DNA of 64,000 nt, taken from the NCBI GenBank assembly GCA_019096155.1, contig JAHCVI010000001.1, positions 9,300,001 through 9,364,000 on the forward strand. The letters are read 5' to 3'. The translations under genes and the position numbers were made by a program. Of this stretch, positions 53,337 through 64,000 are shown in pieces. The stretch is from Staphylotrichum longicolle (taxonomy: Eukaryota > Ascomycota > Sordariomycetes > Sordariales > Chaetomiaceae). The stretch's first letter is position 1. Each line of letters begins with the position of its first letter. The notes below the pieces were generated by a model. The model saw only the letters and a list, made by a program, of their open reading frames with translations. It made no database searches and was not told the origin of the DNA.

Positions 53337-53613
53337 TCTCGGCGTGCTTTGTGGGGGTTTCGGGGAAACGGGATGGTTGCCAGCAGGTCGCAACTTGGCG
53401 TTCTGTCAAAGTTCTACGGCGTTTGTGGCATGATTTTTGATACTGGAGTTAGCAAGGCTTTTTCTCGTGCTTGTTAGCAATTCCAAACTGTACCTTTCAT
53501 CTGCACTGGCTTGTGGGGTGTGGTGTGGGCAGCTTACCAGTGATGATTCAGTAATGGAATACCTAGGTACATCGATCTGCACCTTCTACGTCCTGTTACT
53601 TTTGGAAGCATGG

Positions 53614-54815
53614 CTAGGAGAGGTTGATTGTCTGATGACCTCGCGGATTGGCTACTCTGTGCTCAGCTCCCTGCTCTGAGAGCCTGGTATCATGAGTCGA
53701 TATGGTCACAAGCTCGATGGCTGACCCAAAGTCGTGTGGAGGCTGGCTCCCATTTGTCCGCGTCTCTTGGTAGAGTTGCTGGATTAAACGTGGTTTAGGC
53801 GGCGTAATGTAAAGTAGAGCTCGAAGAATGGGAATTGAAACGGCAATGATGGTAACGGCACTTTCGGCGGTGCCGAAGATCAACAGGTTCACGCTGTCGG
53901 CTTGGGCTGTGTCAGCTCTCTCAGTTGCGGCGGGACATGGAAGATGGATAGAACATACCCATATCCCGGCTCCCAATCGCGCCAACGGTTTTAATCTTGA
54001 GGAAGGATGTAATGCCCGCGCTGTTGCGTTATTAGTGTCATGGGCGAGATGTGCATGTCCATGAGCCGATGACCCATCGACATTGACCGTAACGGAACTT
54101 ACAAAATGCCCATGCTCGTGGCAAAGAGAGCACTCAGTTTCTCCCTTTTGCTGATTGCGGCATCCCACACGATGGCCCACGGGATTAGTGCCAACACAAT
54201 GTCCATGAACCCGGAATATGCTGCGACGAAGATGTTGTAGTGGATCACGACCGGTCTCGGCCAGCAGCTCCCCGGACTATGTGGGTTCCAGAGCCTCTCG
54301 GTCGGCCAGCACTGGGCAAAGTGGATGGTGGCGCTGGCTCCCAGGACGAGGTTGACTGAGACGATGATGAACCACAAGAACACCTTTGGGCGGTGGGTGG
54401 TGACAATCCTCAGTAGGGTGATGGCGAAAGAAATCTTGCTCCAGCAAGCGGCAAGAATGGAAAAGAAGCCCGCAATGTAGGAGACGAGGAGGATAGAGGT
54501 GAAGTTTTCTGGGGGAATGTCGGCATTGTGCTTGCCGTAGCCGATTGTGGTGATGACGGAGAGCAGGCCGCACGACGTCGCAAGGGCAAACTAGGGGTGA
54601 GTAAGGCAGAGTCGATGGTCAGAGTCAACTGTGCATCAAAAGGAGGTGTCTCTGGTCGCCTAGGCACTTACCCAGCTGGCCACCAGAACGGCGTCCTCCC
54701 ACCGGACGGGCCTTCCCCTCCACACCTTGCAGTAGATTCTGAGAGCCAAAAACAGTGCAGCGACACCAGTGAGGGACCATATTGTGACGTTCAGTCGGGG
54801 GCCATAGTCGTCCAT
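53614..54815 (-). CDS. rhodopsin-domain (PTH11/SAT4-like) integral membrane protein
   Basis: Four exons on the minus strand, 54815-54672, 54590-54103, 54020-53959 and 53906-53614, give 328 residues. Introns of 81, 82, 52 nt have GTAAGT, GTAAGT and GTATGT donors. The protein starts MDDYGPRLNVTIW and has about seven membrane helices. It shows the fungal rhodopsin-domain layout: RIYCKVWRGRPVRWEDAVLVASW, a CxxxxRLW loop (AQCWPTERLWNP), DIVLALIPW, and a late helix VNLLIFGTAESAVTIIAVSIPILRAL. The C-terminal tail is hydrophilic. Related proteins in fungi are seen as membrane sensors or accessory proteins, but the ligand is unknown. It is tail-to-tail with the decarboxylase gene. Confidence 0.85.
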
Positions 54816-56743
54816 GTTGGCGATGTCTTGCACGCCGGGTTCAGTTGCATGCCACCAAGTTGCTAGCCTTCAAAGTATTGGGTGCCTTGACTTGAACTCG
54901 TCGAATGAAGTGCTGGTCGGATGGCGGGTAAGTGACCTTGGCGTGTAAGTCGACCTAGGTTGTTTTTGTTGTGCGCGGGGCATCGTGTCGCAGCAGCACC
55001 TTAAGACATTTTATTGCACTGACTTTCTGTCGGTATGGCCTGTTTCCGTCCGAACAAGAATCGCTGCAAAGACGGTATTTGTCTTGCAACAGCGCCAGTT
55101 TTCATGCCTCCGCTGTCGATCAAACAACCAGCTGCTCAAAGTGCCGGGCATTGGTGCTCTTAAATCAACTGCGCGGCCCGTGCCAACCCACTGACCTGGT
55201 TTTGGGCCTTTCCATCAGATCTGGGGTTGCTTAAGGAGCGCCAATGTATGATCCTCACTCACTGCGACCCATGAAGGACATCATGGGGTTCACCGGTTCG
55301 CGCCGGCGGTCAAAGAGTCCAGCTTTTGTGAGTGCCCGCATAGGCGTACCACGAACAAAGACGCAATATTGACGGATGATTCTCACCATAAGGGCAGTCA
55401 AGCGCCTCACCTTTGACCGCATGATTGATTTTCTCATTGGTGTCTGGTGTTGGTTGAGCTCAGAGAGTTCCCCCCTTGGTGTCTGTTCTGGGCCATGTAA
55501 GGTTGCGCCAAGCACAGCCTGAGAGGGACAACGAGCTCTCCTCACCACCGGCCCGGGGAGGGCTCTCTCAGCGACTATTCATACTTTATTTGGGAAGCCA
55601 TAAAGGTGTGGTCGGTAAAGCCACCGAAGGGGTGGGCGGCTTGTAGGGTGACAACAGTACCACCTTACCCAGGTGCATCACAAGGTATCTCACAGTACCT
55701 GCATGGAAGGGAGCAGATTGCAGCTTATAGAGTTCAACATGTGGATTTGGGTCATTTGCCTAATCCTTGACCACTTCGGTCCTGGCCTGAATGTTGTGAC
55801 GGCTGCCAGCAGCGGGACATCATCCTCCAAATCCCGTTGACGCGCTCCAATCCGGTACCGCTGTTTGGGCCGAGTACGTATGTGTTGGCCCGAGGCGGTC
55901 CTATCTGGACCATGTTGCGTTGCGGACCTTGGCTGCGCGGGTTGCTAATATGGATCTGCCCTGCATCGGAAATAAGAGAACGGAGGGCGATACGACCAAG
56001 TCGTGGAGGGGGTTGGACGATCCTGGGTACGAGTATGGCCATAAGCGAGGGGCTCCGACCATAGCGCATCGGTTCGGCAAGTGATATCGGCATTCAAAAC
56101 CAAACTGTCCAGTCGGTTGAATCACGGATCAGGGGCGCGAGAAACGTTCGAGTGTTACTTTTTCAGGAGTCCCAGGAAAACTCGACTTGCTGTGTGTCCG
56201 AATATGTTGGCTTGTGTGTACTGCTGGTCGTCAAAAGAACCAAGTGAAACCTCTCGATTGCGAACAGAGGGCCCTCGACCATTTGTGCTCATATGCTCAA
56301 GTTTCCCTTGACGGACTGCACAACATTCCAGCTGCAACCTATCGACCTCTTTCACAGATTCCTCCACAACACAATACAGGCTAAATTCCAGGGTTACGGT
56401 TCCAGCAAGAGGGCTGGAGAGATCATATACCAGATCTGGCACGGATCTCGGATGCAGCACATCTGGGTTAGGTACATGTACCCTAAGGTAAGGTATTCGA
56501 CGCGCCCCAATCATATCAATGCGCGTCAACTTACACAATCTCCGAATTCCATTTTTGGGAGGCTACACGGAGCTCACACGCTGCCACAAACAGTGAAAAG
56601 TGATAGTTATGGCATGCAGCCCCTATAAGAATGTGCCAGCGGACTGGTTCCTTCGTAGTCTCGGTCCCAGGGGGCAACTGTCCGCCGGTTCAGTCATCAG
56701 AGCATCAGGCGGTTAACAAAGCAGCACCGGCTGCATACTCGCC
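54816..56743. promoter_or_regulatory. divergent intergenic region (membrane protein / GH3)
   Basis: 1.9 kb of promoter-side sequence for both flanking genes. No gene was recognised. The frame 55752-56093 minus has no family similarity. Confidence 0.45.
56379..56385 (+). promoter_or_regulatory. candidate XlnR/XYR1 site (GGCTAAA)
   Basis: An exact match to the GGCTAAA consensus of the fungal xylanase regulator, 359 bp upstream of the ATG of the GH3 beta-xylosidase-like gene, in the same orientation. A 7-bp word occurs by chance often, so this is only suggestive. The gene's family makes it plausible. Confidence 0.35.
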
Positions 56744-59108
56744 ATGAGATCTTCCTGGACTTTAGGTTGCGGCTTGGTTGCCGTCGCCCGTGCCCTGGAC
56801 CTCCCTTTTCAGACGTATCCTGACTGCCAAAATGGACTTTTGGCTCAGAACCAGGTGTGCAATAGAACACTTTCGCCAGCCGACCGAGCAGCGGCTCTCG
56901 TGGCTGCCCTGACGAACGAGGAGAAGTTGCAGAACCTGGTCAGGTAGGCGTTTGGGAACACCTCGAGGGTATTTTCGACTTTCAAGTGATGCAAAAGCTG
57001 ACAGGTTTTCTAGCAAGTCAAAAGGGGCACCTCGCATCGGTCTGCCTGCTTACAACTGGTGGAGCGAGGCCTTACATGGAGTTGCTTACGCACCAGGAAC
57101 TCAATTCCGTGAAGGCGAGGGGACGTTCAACTCATCCACCTCCTTCCCCATGCCCCTGCTGATGGCCGCCGCCTTTGACGACGAGCTGATCGAGAAGATT
57201 GGCGCCGTTATCGGAATTGAAGGACGCGCCTTTGGCAACGCCGGCTTCTCGGGCTTCGACTACTGGACGCCGAACGTCAATCCGTTCAAGGATCCACGTT
57301 GGGGCCGCGGCGCCGAAACGCCCGGCGAGGACGTGCTCCGCGTAAAGCGATACGCCGCTTCCATGATCCGCGGTCTCGAGGGCCCAGGACCGGAGCGGCG
57401 CGTTGTGTCGACCTGCAAACACTTTGCCGGGAATGACTTCGAGGACTGGAACGGCTCAACCCGACACGACTTCAACGCTGTCATCACACCGCAGGACTTG
57501 TCCGAGTACTATCTGGCACCCTTTCAGCAGTGTGCGCGAGATTCCCGCGTTGGATCCTTGATGTGTGCGTATAACGCGGTGAATGGGGTCCCGTCGTGTG
57601 CGAACCCCTATCTGCTGCAGACCATCCTCCGTGATCACTGGAACTGGACCGAGCACGATAACTATGTCACGAGCGACTGCGAGGCTGTTCTGGACGTCTC
57701 GGCCAACCACCACTACGCGCCGACTAATGCGGCCGGAACAGCCATGTGTTTCGAAGCCGGGATGGACACGAGCTGCGAGTACGAGTCATCCTCAGACATT
57801 CCAGGAGCCTCGTCGCAGGGCCTCTTGAAATGGCCCACTGTCGACCGAGCCCTGCGGCGGCTCTACCAGGGACTGGTGCGTGTTGGATACTTTGATGGCC
57901 CCAAGTCGGCGCATGCAGCAATTTCCTGGGCCGACGTCAACAAACCAGAGTCACAACAACTGGCGCTCCAGGCTGCTGTCGAAGGGACCGTCCTGCTCAA
58001 GAACGACGGCGTCTTACCACTGCCAGTGGACACGAAGCGTCCTTCTCAAGTGGCCATGGTGGGGTTCTGGGCTGACGCCCCTGACAAGTTGTCTGGGGGG
58101 TACAGCGGGACGCCTGCCTTTATGCACTCGCCGGCCTTTGCCGCTCGAAAGATGGGATGGCAGGTCAAGACAGCCACGGGCCCTGTTTTGCAGGGGCAAT
58201 CGGCACCCGACTCGTGGACCGCACAAGCGCTTGAGGCGTCCAAAGATGCCGAGTATATCCTCTACTTTGGAGGTCTCGATACATCGGCAGCGGGAGAAAC
58301 CAAGGACAGGACGTCGATCGAGTGGCCCACAGCGCAGCTAACCCTAATCAAAAAGCTCGGTCAGCTCGGGAAGCCCATCATCGTGGTGCAGCTTGGCGAC
58401 CAGCTCGACGACACGCCGTTACTGGAAATGAAGGAGGTGAACGCAATGCTGTGGACCAACTGGCCGGGCCAGGACGGCGGGACCGCTGTGATGGAGCTCA
58501 TCAGCGGCATCAAGAGTCCGGCCGGACGTCTCCCTGTCACGCAATACCCAGCCAACTACACGTCCCAGATCCCCATGACGGACATGAACCTGCGTCCCTC
58601 GCCGACGAGCCCTGGCCGGACGTACAGATGGTATCCGACCCCCATCAAGCCGTTTGGGTTTGGTCTTCACTACACGACCTTCAACGCCACGTTTGCGACC
58701 TGTTTCCCTCACAAGCTGTCCATCAAGGACCTGCTCCGCAAATGCCAGAACCGATACCCGGATACTTGTGCCCTCCCACGACTGCCGGTCCACGTCAGCA
58801 ACACGGGCAACCGCACATCTGACTACGTGGTCCTTGCCTTTGTGTCCGGACAGTTTGGCCCCAAGCCGTATCCTATCAAGACGTTGGCGGCGTACACGCG
58901 GCTTCACGACCTCCAGCCAGGGAAGAAAGCGACGGCGCAGCTAGAATGGACTCTAGGAAATCTCGCACGACAGGATGAGCGCGGGAATACGGTGCTTTAT
59001 CCCGGAACGTATACTGTTCTGCTCGACGAGCCGACGCAAAGAACGATGACATTCGAGCTTGAGGGCGACGCCGCGGTGCTGGACAAGTGGCCCGCCCCTC
59101 CAGCCTGA
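56744..59108 (+). CDS. secreted GH3 family beta-xylosidase
   Basis: Two exons, 56744-56943 and 57005-59108, give 767 residues. The 61-nt intron (GTAGGC donor, GACAG acceptor) joins LVR to FSSKSKGAPRIGLPAY. A signal peptide of about 18 residues starts the protein. The GH3 N-terminal domain has PAYNWWSEALHG, the CKHFAGND segment and the nucleophile Asp291 in VTSDCEAVLDV. The second domain carries NDGVLPL and WPGQDGG, and a fibronectin-III-like C-terminal domain ends the protein. The NWWSEALHG and YEYSSS-type loops favour the beta-xylosidase subgroup over beta-glucosidases. It releases xylose from xylo-oligosaccharides outside the cell. Confidence 0.92.
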
Positions 59109-59815
59109 CGGGAGCTCAGGGTGGGTAGGTCGGTGAAATTCAAGACGGAAAAAGGGTGAAGATACGGGTGTACTGTGGTACTCTAAATGAAGTGGGATGG
59201 GAGAGGGAGAAGCGACTCGTTGCAGAAGACTCGGCTCCTGTCCCCTTAGTCACGCCTCTTGGCGATCACAACAAATGAACCGGCCATCACTAGCAGTGAT
59301 GGCGACGTTCCTCAGTATTCAAAGAGTGTAAATATCCCCCTGATACAACACATTTAGTCATGAACCGACTTTGCCACCTTTACTATCCCCCTGACCCCCT
59401 TTTTCCCGTTAGCCCTCTCGCCGTCACCGTCTCAAGTACACATATGGAGCCGTCCACGTGGAGTCTGGTCCCTGAGCCGGTGCTCCGGTCCTCGGCCCAA
59501 GCCCAACCCCGCTTCCCTGCCGAGTTCCACCCCCGACCACCAGTCTCGAGATGGGAGTGGCCGAGAGGAGTCCGCCACTGTGGGCTTTCAGGCACACCCG
59601 ACCCTGCCGTGGGGGAGGTCTTGGGAACAAGGGATCTTATCAGATCAGATGATCGCGTTTCACCCAACTCTGGGAGCCGATGCTGCCCGGGAGCCCAACG
59701 TGGAACTTTTCATGACAGAGCAGAATCACAATCCACAGAATCACAAGAACCCCATCAACGGTAGCTCCATTTCCCGGGGTAATCGATTTTCACTTTTGCA
59801 AACAAACAAAGCACC
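59109..59815. promoter_or_regulatory. intergenic, promoter of amidohydrolase gene
   Basis: 707 bp between co-oriented genes. No gene was recognised. The last 60 bp before 59816 are a CA-rich leader. Confidence 0.5.
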
Positions 59816-61486
59816 ATGGCTGGCCCTGCAACACTCTTCACCAATGGGAAAATCTTCCTCTCAGGGGTCAAACCCGGCACCAACGCGGGTTTGCACCGCC
59901 CGCCTTCGTTCGCCTCTTGCATGCTGATTCGGGATTCCCAAATCGAGCATGTCGGCTCCGAGTCCGACGAGCCCATCGCCGCCGCCCTCACCTCCAACAG
60001 CAATGTCACAGTCCACGACCTGCAGGGCAAGACCATCCTCCCAGGTTTTGTCGATGGTCATATGCATCTGATGCTTCTCGGCCAAGCCCTCAACAAGCTC
60101 GACCTCGGCAAATGCAAGTCCCTCGCCGACATCCGCGCCGCCATCAAGGCCTACGCCGGCGCCAACCCCGCCATGCCGCGCATCCTGTGCCGCGGCTGGA
60201 TGCACATCATGGTGCCCGACGGCGCCAAGGCGTCGGACCTGGACGACCTCGACGTGACGGGCCAGAACCGGCCCATCCTGATGGACTCCAAGGACCTGCA
60301 CTCGACGTGGTGCAACACGGCCGGCATCGCCGAGCTGGGCGCCCAGGACTGGGCCGACGTCCCCGGCGGCATCATCGAGCGCGACGCCGACGGCCGGCTG
60401 ACGGGCGTGTTCAGCGAGGCCGCCAACATCACGTACGTCTGGCCGTACCTGGCGAGCGTGGCGAGCATGGACGAGAGGATGGCGGCCATCCGGGCGGCGG
60501 TCGCGGCGTACCACGAGGCGGGGTACACGGGCCTGATCGACATGGCCATGGACGAGGGCGGCTGGGAGGCGCTGCAGGCGCTGAAGGAGAGGGAGAAGGA
60601 CCAGGGCGGGATCCCGATGCGGATTGCCGCGTACTGGCTCGTCAAGCCGTCCGAGAAAGTGGAGGACATGGTCGCGCAGGTGGAGCGGGCGGCCGAGTTG
60701 GCCAAGGAGCATAATGCGTCGACGGCGCCGGACTGCAGGATCGTGGGGATCAAGGTGATCTGTGACGGGATCATCGACGCCTGCACGGCTGGCCTGTCGG
60801 AGCCGTATTCCCACAATGGGCACGTCGAGGTGCCCCTCTGGACGGTAGATCAGCTGGAGCCGGTGGTAAAGAAGGCGGATGAGGCTGGTCTGCAGATTGC
60901 GCTGCATGCTATTGGCGACGCCACGGCCAAGATGGTCATCGACACCCTGACCAAGTACGCCAGCCCCGAGCGCCGGCCGCGCGTGGAGCATCTCGAGATG
61001 ACGAGCGAGGAGGACGCCGCGCGCCTCGGGCGGGCCCGCATCACGGCGTCCATCCAGCCGGTGCACGCCGACCCGGCCATCTTGAAGGCGTGGCCGAGGC
61101 TGCTCGGCGAGCACAGGTGTGGAAGGGCGTTTGCCTACCGCGAGTTTGCCGACCTCGGGGCGCCCCTCGCGCTCGGGAGTGATGCGCCCACTGCGCCTCA
61201 CGCGCCGCTGGGGAACATTTATGTCGGGACGACGAGGAGGTCATACCGGGAGCCGGAGATGGAGACGACAGTGAACCCGCACTTTGCGCTCGGGCTGTGC
61301 GAGGCCGTGGCGGCGGCGACAGAAGGGGCGGCGTACAGCTGCTTTGACGACCACAGGATAGGGGTCCTGGAAAAGGGGCACAAGGCAGACTTTGTGGTCG
61401 TCGACATGGAGTGGGAGAAGGAGAAGCTGATGCAGGCAAAGGTGATCGAGACTTGGTTTGACGGCGGCAAGGTTTGGGCGGCATAG
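59816..61486 (+). CDS. amidohydrolase, YtcJ-like (Amidohydro_3)
   Basis: A single exon of 556 residues without a signal peptide. The amidohydrolase fold is shown by the N-terminal beta sandwich (LFTNGKIFLSG), the metal motif GFVDGHMHL (HxH), the barrel His in LQIALHAIGD and RVEHLEM, and the late Asp in LALGSDAPTAPHAPLGN. GKTILPGFVDGHMHL is typical of the YtcJ/LAF3 branch of exoenzyme-type metallohydrolases. The fungal substrates are mostly unknown. Formamide and N-substituted amides are proposed for some relatives. It lies 6.5 kb from the aminomuconate-pathway genes, so a link with that pathway is only conjecture. Confidence 0.9.
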   Translation: MAGPATLFTNGKIFLSGVKPGTNAGLHRPPSFASCMLIRDSQIEHVGSESDEPIAAALTSNSNVTVHDLQGKTILPGFVDGHMHLMLLGQALNKLDLGKCKSLADIRAAIKAYAGANPAMPRILCRGWMHIMVPDGAKASDLDDLDVTGQNRPILMDSKDLHSTWCNTAGIAELGAQDWADVPGGIIERDADGRLTGVFSEAANITYVWPYLASVASMDERMAAIRAAVAAYHEAGYTGLIDMAMDEGGWEALQALKEREKDQGGIPMRIAAYWLVKPSEKVEDMVAQVERAAELAKEHNASTAPDCRIVGIKVICDGIIDACTAGLSEPYSHNGHVEVPLWTVDQLEPVVKKADEAGLQIALHAIGDATAKMVIDTLTKYASPERRPRVEHLEMTSEEDAARLGRARITASIQPVHADPAILKAWPRLLGEHRCGRAFAYREFADLGAPLALGSDAPTAPHAPLGNIYVGTTRRSYREPEMETTVNPHFALGLCEAVAAATEGAAYSCFDDHRIGVLEKGHKADFVVVDMEWEKEKLMQAKVIETWFDGGKVWAA

Positions 61487-61540
61487 TGGAGCAGCGTGCT
61501 GCTGGGAACTGAAGCTTGCGTTGCCATTCTCTGTCGACCC

Positions 61541-62482
61541 TCACTCGTAGGGATAGTACTGCCTTGGCCAGATATTCATCGCCGTCTTCCGCCCTTTGCC
61601 CAGCGGCAGACCAGCATGATTTGTCCGTGTGTCCCCAGTCCCGTTCTGATGCAGGTTGACCCAGAAGATGGCATTTCCAGCCACTGGTCGGAACGCCAGC
61701 CCTCCGTCCTCATGCTCTCTCCACAGCGGCTTGGCCTCCTCTTCCTCCTCTTTGCGGGCTACCTCGCCTTGCCACATGCGCTCACCCTGGGGACTCGGGG
61801 ACACAATCGGCTTCGCGAACGGGAAGTGCGTCTCTCCATCTGTGCAGTCGTCCTCCAGGATGGCGAAGAAGCTGGCTACACGGTTCCATTTCCGAAAGCT
61901 GCCGTCGATTGGCCATTGCGGCACCTCGAACCAGTCGTGGTGCACATTGAACCGTTGGCCTGCACCGTACCGGACCAGCTGAGGAGGGCCCATCTCGTCC
62001 CATCCATCTCGCATCATGGTGCCCAAGAAGCTGCGCGTCCGATTCAAGACACACATGACAGCCGGGTCATCGCGTGGCAACCCTGCCGAGCTCGATGTTC
62101 GATCCGATGTGTGTTGTTGCCTGCCGTGCTTGGTTACTGCAGATGGCGCGAACCTCGGCTCTGCAGTTTCCAAGAGCGACGCAATCTCGACTGGCGAGAT
62201 GAGGTTGTGGATGTAGATGATGAGCGGTTCGAGCGAGACCAGCTCCGTTCTGTATGTGTGCGACGCATCGCATACGAAGGGGAGGGGAGCATCGGCGTTG
62301 GTTGGAGGGGTCGCATTGCCTCTGAAGAAGGGAAGGGCGAAAGGGTAGTCTGGGACCGGAAAGTCGCCAACGAAGGACGTCAGCTGGGTCGAAGAGAGAC
62401 TTGGGAGGTAGGGGATGCCGAGCCCGAGAAGGAGACCCCCGGCCCAGATCCCGGCAGCTTTGGCAAAGCCAGAGATGGCCAT
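61541..62482 (-). CDS. 2-oxoglutarate/Fe(II) dioxygenase, prolyl-4-hydroxylase-like
   Basis: A single exon of 313 residues on the minus strand, ending tail-to-tail 54 bp from the amidohydrolase stop. Residues ~8-26 form a membrane or signal anchor (GIWAGGLLLGLGIPYL). The P4H domain follows: LIIYIHNLISPVEIASLL, then the iron site H181-x-D183 (NVHHDWF), FFAILEDDCTDGETHFP, and the distal H289 with the 2OG-binding Lys299 (HAGLPLGKGRK). All three metal ligands are present. It is probably in the secretory pathway lumen, hydroxylating prolines of unknown fungal targets. Confidence 0.9.
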   Translation of the reverse strand: MAISGFAKAAGIWAGGLLLGLGIPYLPSLSSTQLTSFVGDFPVPDYPFALPFFRGNATPPTNADAPLPFVCDASHTYRTELVSLEPLIIYIHNLISPVEIASLLETAEPRFAPSAVTKHGRQQHTSDRTSSSAGLPRDDPAVMCVLNRTRSFLGTMMRDGWDEMGPPQLVRYGAGQRFNVHHDWFEVPQWPIDGSFRKWNRVASFFAILEDDCTDGETHFPFAKPIVSPSPQGERMWQGEVARKEEEEEAKPLWREHEDGGLAFRPVAGNAIFWVNLHQNGTGDTRTNHAGLPLGKGRKTAMNIWPRQYYPYE

Positions 62483-64000
62483 GTCGAGGGGTGGATGGTT
62501 TGTTCAACAGAAAAGGGCGGCGGTCAGCCAGACTCCCGTCACAAGAGAAGATGGTCCTTGGTTCATCTGCCAAGACTACAGAGAGCAAGCCGAGCAAAGG
62601 AGACGACAGGAATACCCGAAACCAAGGCGTCGGTGTAGATTTATTCACCGGGGAGAGGCCTTCACTTCAGTGCTCAGTATTCGCCAAGATAAGACCCAGG
62701 AGCATGGTGCTCCGAATCAGATGTTGAATAATTACTGGCGGGGTGAGGAATTGCCGAGTCCATACGGCGCCATCCGATCAACGCTGGCATGATCAGGGAG
62801 GGTGCCAGGAGGGTGTCACAAACCTCTGAGTGGCTCGGGAGGATAGCCGGAACGTCGCAGCTCTTCTTTCCGGCCATTGGAGGATACCAACTGGCGTCAC
62901 ATGTGTCTGCTCAAATTGAGGTCCAAGATCGGGTAAAATCCCGAGGATGCCGTTGAAGTCTGTGGTGGGTTCGTTTCCCCAGACGAGACATCCTTGGGTC
63001 CGGCCTAGTCCCGTCCGGGTATCACGGAAGCAGACGGCCTTGCCCACTTGCGGCCGCCGAGCCCTCAACTCCACCAGCGTAGCATCTTGGCAGGGGTTCT
63101 CGACCCGGTTTCCCATCTGGGCACTCGCTTAGAGTCTGGGACACGGTCTCCTCGGCACGGGACGGGAGTGCTAGTGTCGATGTGCCGAGCCGTTGAAACT
63201 ATGCTGCCGTCTTTGAACATCGAAACGTCTGGAGTCTTGAACCTCTGGCTTTGGTTGACTGCCAAGTATCTGATAGAGATCAACGCGTGTGATGCCAGAA
63301 GACACACTGAGTGCTCTTGCCAAAGGTGGCCGAAGACGCGACCCGCGAGGATTTCAACATCTACGGGCTGTGGTAAAACACCTGATTGAAGCTGGCCACT
63401 GGACATTATAGTTGAATACTTATTCTTCTCTCTTGGAGCAACCCAAGCGCTAAACGGGAATCAATCCGCTGGTTATTCCTGCACAATGGCCACAAGCTTG
63501 CTTGCCCCTGGAGTCTTTAAGGCGACAGCAACGGCGTCTTTGGGCCTTTGCCGGTACATCTTCTCTCAACATTCATCTCAAGTTATTCTCAAGTTGTAAC
63601 ACGCGACTTCTAAGCATTTTGCGAAGCAGCTTTGTTATCCTCTCATCTTGGACCGGTATACCCAAACATCCTTCTGCATCAGCTGGTGGTACGTATATGC
63701 ATATGTGCATAACTAAAAGAATAAGAAGTAGAGAGGAATGAAAACCGAAGGACGGGCACAAGAAAAGAGAAGGAGACGGGCAACAAAGGAAATTGAATGA
63801 ACGCTAAAAGTAACAAGAGATAAGACGAACGAGAGGAAGGAGAGAAATCTTACGTGTTCACTTACTCTTTTCTCTCGTTCCTCAATCTCCAGCTCCCCTG
63901 AGTTTATTATGGCATGCCGAAGCCCTCAACCTTGACGATTGCCTCTAATGCTATATTCACAGTCATCAGGGTAAGATGCTTGGAGACTATATATCGCTCG
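62483..64000. other. terminal intergenic region
   Basis: 1.5 kb to the window edge. No gene was recognised. A purine-rich stretch lies at about 63725-63850. The left end is the presumed promoter of the dioxygenase gene. Confidence 0.45.

Overview
The window is nuclear DNA of a filamentous ascomycete (Pezizomycotina). The evidence is GC-rich genes spaced on both strands, short GT-AG introns of 52 to 82 nt, and fungus-specific families: AA11 chitin monooxygenase, eqolisin, Asp f 4-type secreted protein, PRM10/ThrE membrane protein, fungal amidoligase and nitroalkane oxidase. A Sordariomycete is my best guess, from overall resemblance only. About 20 protein genes and one tRNA gene can be supported. 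All intron joins were worked out by hand from reading frame, splice signals and family similarity.

Layout. 0-6 kb: a PLC-like phosphodiesterase and an Asp f 4-like secreted protein, separated by about 3.5 kb without a recognisable gene. 7.7-12.5 kb: housekeeping genes, namely exosome subunit RRP41, an ER disulfide isomerase with an HDEL tail, and ESCRT regulator VTA1. 14.3-17.7 kb: a secreted AA11 lytic polysaccharide monooxygenase and a nitroalkane oxidase. 17.9-19.5 kb: an uncertain, frame-split hypothetical gene. 19.9-27.9 kb: proteasome deubiquitinase RPN11, histone deacetylase RPD3 and a PRM10-like transporter. 29.3-36.5 kb: an eqolisin acid peptidase, an amidoligase-family protein and an L-lactate dehydrogenase of bacterial type.

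A tRNA-Arg(CCG) at 37.3 kb is followed by a repeat-rich, gene-poor island (about 37.9-44.0 kb). It holds inverted repeats, pyrimidine and trinucleotide microsatellites, a 42-bp tandem repeat, several decayed copies of one helicase-like N-terminal ORF, and the 3' end of a superfamily-1 helicase. 44.4-46.1 kb: an amino-acid permease.

The most interesting block is 48.3-53.3 kb: a RidA-family 2-aminomuconate deaminase, a 2-aminomuconic semialdehyde dehydrogenase (ALDH8A1-like) and an ACMS decarboxylase stand side by side. These are three consecutive enzymes of the oxidative branch of tryptophan/3-hydroxyanthranilate catabolism (ACMS to 2-aminomuconic semialdehyde to 2-aminomuconate to oxalocrotonate). 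The decarboxylase reads in three frames near its 5' end, with no possible GT-AG intron at the first shift, so either it is decaying or the GC-rich sequence has errors. Beyond it lie a rhodopsin-domain membrane protein, a GH3 beta-xylosidase with a candidate XlnR site upstream, a YtcJ-type amidohydrolase and a prolyl-4-hydroxylase-like dioxygenase.
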